NCBI GenBank assembly: GCA_948144175.1
Contig: CANXME010000213.1
Span: 3,062,501 to 3,126,500, forward strand
Direction: 5' to 3'
From: Closterium sp. NIES-65
Taxonomy: Eukaryota > Streptophyta > Zygnematophyceae > Desmidiales > Closteriaceae
Length of the DNA: 64,000 nt
The translations under genes were made by a program, and so were the position numbers. Shown piece by piece: positions 31,869-42,969 of the stretch; position 1 is the stretch's first letter; each line of letters begins with the position of its first letter. The notes beneath the pieces are model-generated. The model was not told where the DNA came from, made no database searches, and saw nothing but the letters and a program-made list of their open reading frames with translations.

Positions 31869-34800
31869 ATGGCGTCAGCGCGAGCCTCCTCCCCTCGTTC
31901 CTCCGCCAACATCCCCCCCGGCCCTTCCCCGGGCTGCCGCGGGCCCGCCTCCTGGATCTCCGCCAACCCCTCGCGCTCCCGCCGCGTGCATACAGGATCA
32001 ACTTTCGGCAACAGCAGCAGCAGCACTGGCAGCATTGATTCCGCGTTTGGCGGTTCCCCCACCAGAAGCGGCAGCGGGTTCCCGCAGCCGCGCTCCCCCT
32101 CCGCAGTCGGACTCGCGCGGAGCGTCACTTCCCCCAGCAGCGGCCGCGCGTTCTTTGCGCTTATCTTCGTCGCGGTTGCGCTTGTTATGGTGTATATGGC
32201 GGCTCTCCCCACCGTAAATAGCGGCGGCTGGGCCGCCGATGGCGCCGCAAGGGCCGCCGTGAGACCCGGCGGGGTTGACGGGGACGCGCTTGGGGAGATG
32301 GTACGGCGGGAGGATCTAGAATGGGGGGCCGCGGAAGGAGCGGAGGTTGGCGGGGGAGTAGGCGCAGCAAGCGGCGTAGAACCAGCCGCGGAAGGGCGCG
32401 GGGGAAGCAGCAGCAGGTGGGGGGTTTTCTCCTGGGGCGGAGGCGGGCAAAGCGCAGGCGCGGGGGCAGGGTCCGGGACGGGGGGCGAAGCCAGGAGCGC
32501 GGAGGCGGAATGGGCGGCGCAGCAGGCGGCGTTCAAGCAATCCGCGGAGAGGCTCGCCGCGGACAGCGCGTGGGACGGCGGCGAATGGTCGAGCTCCGCG
32601 TCCGCGCGCGCCTCGCAGTTCCGCTCCGCCGCCGCCGCGGGCGCCGCGCTAGACGCGTCCCTCCAACGCCCGCTCTCCCTCACCTTCTTCTCCGCCCCAA
32701 AACCCCAACCCGAAGAGCTCACCCCAGGCAGCCTACAGCAGCAAGCGATTCTCTCCTGGCTCAGGCTAGAATCCCCCACAGTGGCAGTCAGCGTGGTACT
32801 ATTTGGTGACCCGTCTGACGCGGTTCTGACGTCGTTTGCGGCGCAGTTCCCCGAGGGGCGCGTGTGGGTGGAGCAGGTGGATGGGAACTTCATGGGCACG
32901 CCCATGTTCCAATCCATGGTGGCTCGAGGGTTAGTCGAGGGCCCCGGTTTGGGTCGACGGTTTGACGATGGGCGTGGGGCCGGAGCGAGGGGGGGAGGGC
33001 GTGCGGGAAGGGGGGAGAGCGGCATGGGCGCGGGAGGGGGAGGAGGGGATGGCGGGGTGATGAGTGTATCGGTTCTGATCAATGCGGATATTATTCTTCT
33101 TAAGGATTTTCCCCTGGCTCTGCGCAAGGCAGCAGCACGCTTCCCGTACTTCCTCCTCACTGCCATGCGCTGGGACGTCTCCTCCAACCCCTTCACCTTC
33201 CACAAGCCCTCCTCCGCTTCCTCCTCCTCCGTTTCCACGTCTAGGACGGAAGACGGGGCGGAGGAGGGGGAGCGCGGGGAGCGAGGGGCGGAGGACGAGG
33301 ATGGGGGGGATGCGGGGTGGGTTCCGACGCTGACGCGGGCGGACGGGCGGAAGGTCAGTGATGCGGAGGTGGTGGCGTGGGCGAGGGAGGAGGGCGTGTT
33401 GCACACGTATGGCGGGCTGGACCTGTGGGCGTGGAACAACCCTCCCCTGCAGATCGGGCTCACCTCCAAGCCCATCCCGCCCTTCACCTTCGGCCGCGGC
33501 AGGTGAGGCAGGCAGGGAGGCAGGGAGGGAGGGAGGGAGGCAGGGAGGGAGGGAGGGGGTGAATCTCGTGAGAGGCAAGCTATTCACTGCTGCACTGCAT
33601 ACTCACCTGGGGACCCCGGGACAAAGACTGGGACTGGGGCGGGGACTGACTGGGACTGGGACTGGGACTGGGACTGGGACTGGGACTGAGGGCCCTGTCT
33701 CCACCCCCGTTCATTCCTCCTTCCCCCTGTCCACCGCTCTCTCCCCCTTGTGCACCATCCGCCCCCCCGCCACAGCAGGTACGACAACTGGCTGCTGAGC
33801 GAGGTATTGTACCGATGCTGTGTCCACCCCTGTCCATCCCTGTCCACCCCTGTCCATCCCTGTCCACCCCTGTCCATCCTTGTCCACCCCTGTCCATCCC
33901 TGTGCACCACCCTGTGAGTCCCAGGTACGACAACTGGCTGCTGAGCGAGGCAGTGTCATCAGGGGTGCGGCCGGTGATAGACGCCAGTGATGCACTCACA
34001 TCCATCCACGTCAACCACTCCTACCACCACATGCAGCGCGGGGTGAGCTGGGTGCAATGGGGTGAGGAGGAGGGAGGGGGAGGAAGGGGGAGAAGGAGTG
34101 AGCTGGGTGGTAGGGGGTGTTAAGGCACGGAGAAAGGGCTGTGGGGTGGCGAGATGGACTGGTGAGCAATACGGAGTGAAGAGGGGAGTGGGAAATTGAA
34201 TTGCAGACAACCACCCTTTTTGGATTCAAACCCTTTTTTTTACTCCATCGTTTCCCCCTACTCCCCTTCCTCCTCCCCTTCCTCCTTCCCCCCCATCCTT
34301 CCCCAGGACCAGAGCCTTGTTCCAGAGAAGGCGGGCAACTTCTGGTCACTGAACAAGCGCAGCAGCTGGGAGGTGTTCGCCAACATCCACCTGTCGCATG
34401 TGCACGGCTCGTGGTCCTCCCAGGAGGGCATGGCGTGGCACGCGCCCTGGAAGCTCATGCGCTGCGATGAGCCCGCCTCCGCTCACCTCTGCCTGCTCCG
34501 CCGGGTCAAGCCGGGGTCGTGCCGCTGCGAGAGCTCTCCGTTTGTGCACCGCACACAGAGCGAGCCGAAGCTGCAGGGGCGGAATATCATCTGTGGGGTG
34601 TATAACACGGAAGGGAAGCCGGATTTGCCGGTGATGATGCCGCTGAATACTGCTGCGCCGGTCGTGGGGCTGCCGCATTTGCTGGAGCAGCTGCTGCCGC
34701 AGGTGAGCGGAAGGCGGTGGTTCAGTTGAGGGTGGTGTGTGTGGTACTGATGGGATGCTGGGTCAGCTGTGTGCTGCCGGTTGTTGGGCTGCCACATCTG

Positions 34801-36891
34801 CTGTTGTGGAGCAGCACCTGCTACCACAGGTGAGCGGAAGGCGGTGGTTCAGTTGATGAGGGTGTGTGTGGTACTGATGGGATGCGGGGTCAGCTGTGTT
34901 CTGCGGGTTGTGGGGTGGGGCCTGCCGCATCTGCCGGAGCAGCTGCTGCCTGCCTGCCGCAGGTGAGTGAGTGGAAGGTCACGATGCTAGCAGCCAAGCC
35001 AGTTTTATTCTATCGTAGTAATCCCAGTTCTCCCCTCTCCACCCCTCTCCACCCCTCCATATCGCTCTTTTCTTTTCCCCATCAGGTAGCTTACTCAAGC
35101 GGCACGTTCACCATGCTGGCAGCCACCTTTGACTCCAAGGAGGTTGTCGCCGACTTTGTGGTTCTGAGGCACCGCAATGCATACGAATCACAATTCACTC
35201 CTCTCCACCCCTCCCCATCCCCCCTTCCCCCCATCAGGTAGCTGATTCAAGCGGCACGGTCACCATGCTGGCAGCCACTTTTGACTCCAAGGAGGTCGTT
35301 GCCGACTTCGTCTGCCGTGCCGCTCGCCTCTCCACGCGCAACATCGTTGTCGCTGCTCTCGACGCCGCGGCCTACCGCTACCTCTTCCTGCAGGGCATTG
35401 CCGTGTATTACCAGGGGACGAATTTAGATGGGTACTTTCTCCCTCCAGAGCAGACGGACAGTGGGAAGGGCACCGGTGGGGTAGGGAGTGGGGGAGGCAT
35501 GTGGAAGGTGCTTCTGGGGAGGGTGGGCGCGGGGAAGGGGGCGGCAGGGGCGGCCGGGGCGGCGGGGGGAGGTGCGGGGGCGGCGCAGGGGGAGCGTGTG
35601 GTGGAGGGGACGAGGGAGTGCTTCCATGGATCGCCGTGCTTCTCACGGTTCCTGCTGGTGCGTGATTGTGCGAAAGCGGAAGTGGAAGCATGCGTCGTAG
35701 TTTCCGCTTTTGTTTGTTTTTTTTTTTTTTTTTTACTTAATGACGGTTCCAGGTGGTTCGAGTGTTTCAGTTCCCTTCACACCTCCCCCCCTCCCCCCCA
35801 ATCACCCCCCTCCACCTTCCAACTTCCACCTTCTCTCCTTCTTTCTCTTCCCCCCACCCCACATTCACCCCTTGCCCAAAACTACCTAACAGGCGAAGGT
35901 GACAGCAATAGCATCAGCGCTGCACCTGGGATTCAACGTCCTGTGGCTCGACACTGTCTTTGTGGGCTGGCTCGCCAGCCCCTACCCCTACCTGCACGCC
36001 CTCCCTGCCAACCACAGCCTGCTCTTCAACCCCCCTCCCCCTCCACCGCCCTCGTTCCCCTCCTCCTCGTCATCCCTCCCCCGCCGCCACTTGCTCACCA
36101 CCACCGCTGTCACTGCTGGCTCAGGCATGACCGGAGCAGCGGCTTCTGCCAGACCAGGCAAGGCTCGGGCAGCGCTAGGCTCGGCAGACTGGCACGGGCG
36201 ACCCGGTGGGATCGTGTTTGCGCGCGCTCTCCCCCTCGTGCTAGAGCTGTTTGAAGACATGGTGGCTCTCCTCTCCCCCCCACCCTCCTCCTCTTCCTCT
36301 TCCTCCTCTGCACCACCCACCTCCCCTGCGTCTCACTCCTTTGCTGAGCTCCTCTGTGGGCCTGCTGCTGACTCGTGGACCCCCAACGATGCTGCTGCTG
36401 CTGCTGCTGCTGCTGGCGGTGGTCCTTCCTCCTCCCCGTCTTTTGTGTGCAAGCGAAACGCGGGAGCTCAGCCAATCTCCGTTGGTTTTTTCGACCCCTC
36501 GGGATTCCTGCAGCCGTCCCCTGCCTGCTCCCCTCCTCCTGCTGCTGCTGCTGCTGCTACCACTGATGGTGACACCGAATCCCCTGGAGCAACAGCAGCA
36601 GCAGCAGTTGGTGGGATGCCCGATAACATTCCCCAAGGCACATGGATAGTCCCTCTAGTGTGTCCCGAGCAGCAGCCGACGCCGCAGCAGCAGCAGCAGC
36701 AAAAATTAGGGGAGGGAGGAAGCGGTGCTGTGACGATGGCGGCGATTAAAGCGCGCATAGACGCCCTTCGACTGACCTCCTACGACCCGCGGTCACGAGT
36801 GTGTGCGCGGGCCTGGACGGGGCCCTTCTTGCAAGCCATGGCTACGGGGAAGAACCTAGGGAAGAAGAAAAAGGCCAAGATGAGGAGTTGA
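31869..36891 (+). CDS. Type II membrane glycosyltransferase-like protein (GT77-like, nucleotide-diphospho-sugar transferase)
   Basis: Five exons (31869-33502, 33925-34042, 34307-34702, 35238-35657, 35893-36891), GT-AG and in phase, give 1188 residues. A short Ser/Pro-rich cytosolic tail and one hydrophobic segment (residues about 93-113) give the type II topology of Golgi glycosyltransferases. A first module has VSVVLFGDPSDAV, VSVLINADIILLKDFP, TAMRWDVS and YGGLDLWAWNN, resembling plant nucleotide-diphospho-sugar transferase-like proteins. A second module at the end (FVCRAARLSTRNIVVAALD, LQGIAVYYQG, GFNVLWLDTVFVGWL) resembles the GT77 domain of plant arabinosyl/xylosyl-type transferases, but the usual DxD metal motif reads DTV. 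Long Gly, Ala, Ser and Gln runs interrupt both modules. A cell-wall or glycoprotein role in the Golgi is likely; donor and acceptor unknown. Three of its splice junctions carry tandem partial exon copies. Confidence 0.75.
33776..33950 (+). repeat. Duplicated exon 2 start with a 20-bp intronic minisatellite between
   Basis: A 29-base block CAGGTACGACAACTGG... including the acceptor occurs at 33776-33804 and again at the real exon 2 start (33922-33950). Between them lies a minisatellite of CTGTCCACCCCTGTCCATCC units (about 33822-33905). The upstream copy is followed by GTATTG, a possible donor; a 26-nt micro-exon would shift frame. A hexamer run (GGGACT)n precedes it at about 33640-33690. Confidence 0.85.
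34660..34975 (+). repeat. Three tandem copies of the exon 3 end plus donor
   Basis: The end of exon 3 (GGGCTGCCGCATTTGCTGGAG..CAGGTGAG) and the start of its intron recur with a period of about 125 bases: real junction at 34702/34703, then copies ending near 34829 and 34963. Each keeps a CAGGTGAG donor. The copies are diverged. Confidence 0.8.
35082..35315 (+). repeat. Duplicated exon 4 start
   Basis: About 78 bases from the acceptor ATCAG|GTAGCT through GTCGCCGACTT occur at 35082-35160 and 35234-35312 with several substitutions. The second copy continues into the conserved coding sequence and is taken as exon 4; the first keeps an open frame for about 40 codons. Confidence 0.82.
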
Positions 36892-37329
36892 GAAGGAGAG
36901 GCCGGGATTGAGCAAAGAAGTGGATGAGGAGATTGGAGGAGGCTTGTGTTGGGCTTGCCAAGACCTCAACCTGGGATGGGAATATGGGATGCAGTTGAAT
37001 TGATGATGCATGAGGATGTGCTGTGCGAGGTGGACGTATCTCGTAGAACTGGTGCGCGATTTGTGTATGGAAATTACTGCGTGAGCTCACGTTATATGGT
37101 AAGTACAGGTGATATAAGCTGACAACTATCAATTCGAGTTATTCATTCTTTCATTAATTTCATTTTTGAACGAGTGATCTTGCTGGAGACGCTTACAAGA
37201 GCTACAACGAGTTGATTCACGCTACAACGAATTGCTCAGCTCAGCGGTGCTGAGTTGCGCGTGCGCATCTTCCCCACTGCAGTACCCTTCAAATTCCCCC
37301 ACCCCTTCCCTTTTCCCCAATCCAGTAAC
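36892..37329. other. Intergenic region
   Basis: 438 bases between the glycosyltransferase stop and the DUF167 start; no feature recognised. Confidence 0.4.
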
Positions 37330-38764
37330 ATGCTGCTGCGCGCAGTTCTTTCCGCCACCGCCATCCTCCCCGCGTGTACCCGCTCCCGCAGCGCCATCGC
37401 AGCCTCGTCGATCCAGTCCCCGTCCTTCCCCGTCGTTTCCGCTCCCGCGCTCGGACCTCGTTCCACTGTCCCGTCGTGGATTTTTTTTGCTCTTTCGACC
37501 GAAGCTTGTTCCGCTATCCCGACGTGGACCGCGACAGCGGGGACTCGAGCCATGGCGAGCAAAGCCAAGAAGAAGAAGCAACCAGCAGGGGGCGACGGCG
37601 GGGGAGGGAGTGGCGGAGGGAAGTCGGCGACGGAGGGGACTGGCGGAGTTGAAGCGGCGCTTCCGGGGTTTCTGCGCGTGACGGCGAGCGGTGCTGTGTC
37701 CGTTGCGATTCACGCCAAGCCAGGGTCGAAACAGGCTGCTGTGATGAGTGAGAGGCGGGAGTGAGGGCGGGGAGTGGCGGAGTGATGTGAGGGGGGTGAG
37801 AGCGGGGAGCAAACGGGGAACCGGACAGGGCAAGGGAGAGGAGGTGATAGGAGGAGGTGGGGAGTGGTGAAGCACGGGGGGTGGGTTTGACAAGTTCAAT
37901 TGTCCACCTGCTGCTGTGCATGATTCTGTGTGCACTGCACTGTGCATTACTGTGTGTGTGCATCGCAATCTGTGTGCATGCGTGTGTACGGGCGTGTGCA
38001 TGTGCGTGCATGTGTGTGTGCATGTGCGCCTGCACGTGCGTGTGCATGTGTGACTGCATCCATGTGTGTGCAGGTCTAACCGGAGACGCAGTGGGGGTGG
38101 CGATTGATGCTCCTGCACGGGAGGGCGAGGCAAATGCGGCTCTACTAGAGTTCATGGCTGATGTGAGCGCATGGGGGCATGTGGGATCGCATGGGTGCAT
38201 ATGGGGTCGCATGGGGGCATATGGGATCGCATGGGGGCATATGGGATCGCATGGGGGCATATGGGGTCGCATGGGGGCATATGGGATTGCATGGGGGCAT
38301 ATGGGATCGCATGGGGGCATATGGGATCGCATGGGGGCATATGGGGTCGCATGGGGGCATATGGGATCGCATGGGATCGCATGGGGGCATATGGGGTTGC
38401 GTGGTGACACGTGGGATCACATAGGGGGGCATATGGGGTCGCATGGGGGCATATGGGGCTGCATGGGGGCATATGGGGCTGCATGGGGGCATATGGGGTG
38501 GCATGGGGCCACATGAGAGGAGGGAATGGTGATTGTAGTGCGGAAATCAAGGAATTCTGCCAGCAGCATGTTACGGGTTTTGTGATTCCATAATCTCCAA
38601 CATTCTAGCAATTTCTCCTTTCCCCGTAGGTGCTGGGAGTACGCAAGAGGCAAGTAAGTCTGCAAATAGGTTCAAAGTCCCGAGGGAAGGTAGTGGTTGT
38701 GGAGGGTGTATCTTCTCAAGAGGTGCTATTTGCCCTGCAAAAAGCAGTGAAAACCAGTACGTGA
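37330..38764 (+). CDS. DUF167 / UPF0235 (YggU-like) protein
   Basis: Three exons (37330-37747, 38074-38162, 38630-38764), GT-AG and in phase, give 213 residues. The C-terminal half is the DUF167 domain: [58 protein letters not shown] and [18 protein letters not shown]. This small alpha/beta fold is found from bacteria to plants with no settled biochemical role. Residues 1-74 are hydrophobic, Ser/Ala/Arg-rich and almost without acidic residues, like an organelle presequence. A second in-frame ATG at 37552, in a stronger context (GCCATGGCG), would give a 139-residue protein starting [10 protein letters not shown] without it. Intron 2 is mostly a 20-bp minisatellite. A Copia element inserted about 200 bases past the stop. 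Confidence 0.88.
38163..38515 (+). repeat. Intronic minisatellite, 20-bp unit
   Basis: About 17 tandem units of GCATGGGGGCATATGGGATC and close variants (GGGTC, GGCTGC) within intron 2 of the DUF167 gene. The period is not a multiple of three, so the open frames across it are artefacts. Confidence 0.93.
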
Positions 38765-38965
38765 TATATTCTGTGCTGCATGGCAATCCGTTTTTATACA
38801 GAGAGGTGTACAGTAGTACCAGTATGAATCTATAATGTATTGGAAGTTCTGGTTGTGTTTTGGAGATCTTCCCACTGGCTGATCAACATTGATGCTGTGC
38901 ATTTTAGGTGCTGAATACTACAATTGCAGACCTTGCCACAGTGTTCCAATCCAATGTTCATTGTC

Positions 38966-38970
38966 AAACT
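38966..38970. repeat. Target-site duplication of the outer Copia element (left)
   Basis: AAACT; repeated at 52379-52383 directly after the other LTR. Confidence 0.9.
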
Positions 38971-39370
38971 TGCTGGGCTGAGAATTTCAGCCTTAGGATC
39001 TTTGCAGAGAATAGGCTAGTAGGTGCTAGAGTAGCACAGCGGAAGACTTGAGTGAATGTACTTGTGCTGGTGTGTGAGAACAAGTAATTGATTAAAGCAA
39101 AGAGCATACAGGAATATATAGGAAAGATAGATTACAGGAAGCGGTTGTGTTTATCGAGACGCGTAACGCTTCGACTATCGAGGCGGTTACTGTTCACTGA
39201 AGCGTCGCTTGCTGTTACGTAACCTCCAGGCGGTTATAGCTCGCAATCTCCAGTTGCGGTTTGATGTGGTACGCGCCCTTTCGACTTCGCACCCTTTTTG
39301 TTGTGCTTCAGTATCGGGTGAGGTTCGATACTACAGAAACGCACTAAGTCATGCGTTTATATTCCCAACA
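38971..39370 (-). repeat. 3' LTR of the outer Copia element
   Basis: 400 bp, TGCTGGGCTGAG...ATTCCCAACA; four bases longer than its partner because of an indel near the right end. The pol stop codon lies inside it. Confidence 0.92.
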
Positions 39371-42300
39371 CTCCCCTTCGTTTCTGGAGTGTCGACGTGG
39401 TCAGCTTCGGTGACGTGGCCCAATCCGGTAAGCAGCATGCAGTACTCGAATTTCCCCTTTGGTAACTTCTTGGTGCGATAATCTGCTGCCATCTCGGTGG
39501 TCGGGCAGTAGTCCAGCCGGAGTTTTCCTTTCTCGATTTCGTCTTTCACGAAGAAGTATCGCAGTGCGATATGTTTGGTTCTGTTGGCGAAACCGTTCTT
39601 GTTCGCGATGCGTATCGCGGACTGGTTGTCGCAGAAAAGCGAGAAGTTGGGTACCTTCGCAATTTTCGCTTCTTCCAGCAGTTCGCGCAGGTACAGACCT
39701 TCCTTGGTGGCGGTGCAGAGAGCAATATACTCTGCTTCAGCAGATGATAGTGCGACGAGTTCCTGCTTACTCGATTGCCAGGAGATAGTTCCGATGGGCT
39801 CGAGACGGTAGACGTAGCCGGTGCGAGAGCGACGATCGGCACGATTAGCAGCGTGATCAGCGTCGACGTAACCGAGTAGTTTTAGATCGGTCGTCGTGCT
39901 CTTGTGATATGTTAGGCCAACTGTTGGCGTCGAGATGAAGTAGAGAAGGGCTCGGTTGAGCTCCTTGAGGTGACGTTGTTCTGGGCGTTTAAGGTAGGTC
40001 GCTAGCTGGCTGGCGCTGTAGGATAAGTCCGGTCGGCATGTGACGGCGGCGAAAAGTAGACAGCCCAGTTTCTGTTGATATTCCTGGGTTCCGGCAGACG
40101 ACAGTAGTTTGGTTTCTTCGGTTGGGTCGGGCGATAGGTGACTGTAGGGTGTTGCGACGTGCGTCGGTGTGAAGGAGAAGCGTTCGACGATAGTGCTTGC
40201 GTATTTTGAGGCGCTGAGATGAATGGCGTTGTCTTCGTCGAGAATGTTGAGCCCTAGGTACTGCGTGACGTCGGGTGAGACTGTGAGGGAGAGATCCCTT
40301 TGGAGCTCCTTTTCGAACCAGGTGACGATGGCGGTAGTTGACCCGATGTAGAGTAAGTCATCGACGTAGACGATTAGCAAGACGTAGTCGTTGTCGTGGG
40401 TGAGGCGATACATGCCCTGGACATGGGGCAGTTGGTCGAATCCGATACGTTTAAGTCATGCGTGCAGGTACTGCTGCCAGAGTCGCGGTGCCTGTTTGAT
40501 TCCATACAGCGATTTAAGTAGTTGACAGACGCGGGAAGGGTCGTCGACGAACCCGTGGGGCTGCTCAACGAAGATTTCGGCGTCGACTGGGGCGTACAGA
40601 AAAGCGTCGGCGACGTCGATTTGTCGGAGTGGGCGGCGACGTGAGGCGGCGACGGCGAGAAGAATGCGTAGGGAAGTGTGTCGACTGACTGGAGCGAAAG
40701 TCTCGGTGAAGTCGCGACCAAATTCTTGGTCGAATCCGCGGACGACCCATCGAGCCTTAAATCGTTCGATGGTTCCGTCGGAGTTGGTTTTGATCCGGAA
40801 TACCCATTTCACAGAGAGAATGGGTCTGTCTTGTGCGAGTGATGCAGGGACGATCTTCCAGGCGTTGCGGTCTGATAGCGCTTTTAACTCCTTTTCCATG
40901 GCTTCGCGCCACTTTTCTCTGTGTTCCCCCCCCAGAGCCTGCTTGACAGAGCGAGGCTCTTCAGGTGGCGTCGAAGTCCCGTGCACAGCAGTGACGAGCC
41001 CCAGAACTTGGAGTCCGCTCGGGGTGTGACGGTTCATCAGGGGATCCTCGGGATAGACTGCTTCGTCTCCCGCTTCAGGATCAGGTGCAAATCCGGGGCC
41101 ATAGCGTTCAGAAATGTCGGTGTTGACGGGTTGGGGTGTTACGTAACCAGTGTCGGCGAAATGGTAGTAGGCGTCGGCATTGACGCTGTCGCGAGGATTT
41201 TCGTCGTCCATGGGGATTGGGACGGAGCAGTAGGGAAGGGGTCCAGCAGCTTCGGAGGCGCCGTCGACGTTTTCTTCTTCCCAGTCAGCAACATCGGAGG
41301 GTGAAGCGAAGGCTCGGGAGCCAGAAAATCCGCCGGTGAGTTCGACATGGCGTGCGATGTTGTCCAGGTAATGGTTGAGGGTGAGTCGCTCGTAGAAGAT
41401 AACATCACGTGCTGCTACTGTTTTCTTTGTGTGGACGTCGAAGATTCGCCAAGCTTCGTAATGTTTTGCCAGCCCGAGGTGTAGGCCCCACTGTGCACGT
41501 TGCGAAAATCTTCCTGCGCGTGCAGTGTGTGGGCGGTACTGTACAATACACCCAAAGACTCTTAACATTTTTGTGTTGCCCAGCTTCCCAGTCCACAACA
41601 GGTGCGGAGATGCGTTGTTGGGCAGTGAAGACGAGGACAGCAAGTTGTGCAGGAGGACAGCGTGGTCCATCGCTGCTGGCCATTCTGTGTTGGGCAGTCG
41701 TGTTCCACGTAGCAGCTTTCGCATGGTTGTCTGCAGGGTCCTGTTCATCCTTTCTGCCACACCCTGCTGTTGGTGAGCGTAAGGGAGAGAGATGAGGCGT
41801 TTGATGCCTCTTTCTGCCAAGAACTGCTTGAAGCGGTGTGACTGGTATTCCATCGCTCCATCTGACTGAAAACTCTTCAGTTTTACTCCCGATTCTCTTT
41901 CAGCGACAGGTAGCCAGGCTGTGAAGGCTTCTAGAGCCATGTCTCGTGACGGTAAGTTAACGTGCCAGACATAACGTGTTGTGGCGTCGATGAAGGTGAT
42001 GACGTAGTTCAGATCTTCACGTCCTTCGGTTCGAGGTATGTATAAGATGTCGCTGTAGACTTTCTCGAGTGGTTGATAAACGGGGGCGCTCGGGTTGTGA
42101 TGTGACGGGAACGGTTGGTGAGGCAAGTCCACTTCCGGACAGATGAAGCAAGTGCCGCGTGGTCGTTCGAGTTCGCGTCCGTTGGGAAGAAGTAGAGCGT
42201 TCTTGTCTAACACTCCGGCTCGTATTGTGTTATATAGTGTCTTGTTTCCAGGATGTCCAAGGCGTTGATGCCAAATGTCTTCGGAGGCGCTGTGACCGAC

Positions 42301-42626
42301 GGAGCGTTGATAGAAGTCTGCGTTGGCGAAGAAGGCGGCGTGTGTTGCTGCACTTCGATGAACGGCGCGTGGTGCTGGCGTTAACTGTTGGGCGGCTGTC
42401 GGTGGCGTGTCGATGATGGGAGGTGGTGGTGGCACGACGGAGGGACCGGGCTGTGGAGTTTCGGAAGGTGGTTCCACGACGACGGTTGGTTCTTCGACTA
42501 CAGGTTCGGTGGTTGTTGGTGCTGTTTTGGCTGTTGTTGTTGTTTCGATGACGGGTACTGACTCGGGTGTTGCTTGTGTTTGCAGGACGGCAAGCGCGTT
42601 GGTACGTTCAGCCTCGGGAATGGTAC
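39349..42626 (-). pseudogene. pol: Outer Copia pol, 3' part (integrase, RT, RNase H)
   Basis: Continues the frame of 49970-51876 across the nested element. Contains the GAG-pre-integrase zinc motif (WHQRLGHPG..CFIC), integrase core (VYSDILYIPR, FQSDGAMEYQ, QQGVAERMNR), the RT (WVFRIKTNSDG, RFKARWVVRGF, catalytic IVYVDDLLYIG) and RNase H (GYVDADHAANRADRRS, SSAEAEYIAL, DNQSAIRIA). A TGA at 40456-40458 in the RT (after WQQYLHA) is the sole nonsense codon seen. The frame ends at 39349, 22 bases inside the 3' LTR. Typical of Ty1/Copia (Pseudoviridae) order with integrase before RT. Confidence 0.9.
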
Positions 42627-42631
42627 GGGAG

Positions 42632-42763
42632 TGTGAAGTAAGGAAAACAGGAATGGAATGACTAAGGAAAGATTGGGTACAAATACAACCCTAGAAACCT
42701 TGTACCCCATATGTGCTACCCCACTATAGCCTACAAACATGCATCAGCTATAATACTCTGACA
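42632..42763 (-). repeat. 3' LTR of the inner Copia element
   Basis: 132 bp, TGTGAAGTAAGG...TACTCTGACA; identical by eye to 49833-49964. Confidence 0.94.
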
Positions 42764-42969
42764 CACCCCCATAGGCAAAGTGGGGGAGAACAAGGGGTCA
42801 CAAGACCAGTCAAGCAAAGCAAAGCAAGCTCAGGGTGGATCACAAAGTCACCACACAGTCCGAGCACAAGAGCAGGGCCAGAGGCCAGTTCACATGCAGG
42901 AGTACAGACATATATATAAAACTAGACAAGCAAGAGCAGGTATATATATATGTCACAGTACAAGTGAAG

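Noticed and set aside
38145..38550. Possible CRISPR array (regular short repeats)
   Set aside because: Units are contiguous 20-bp tandems without spacers, inside a eukaryotic intron: a minisatellite.
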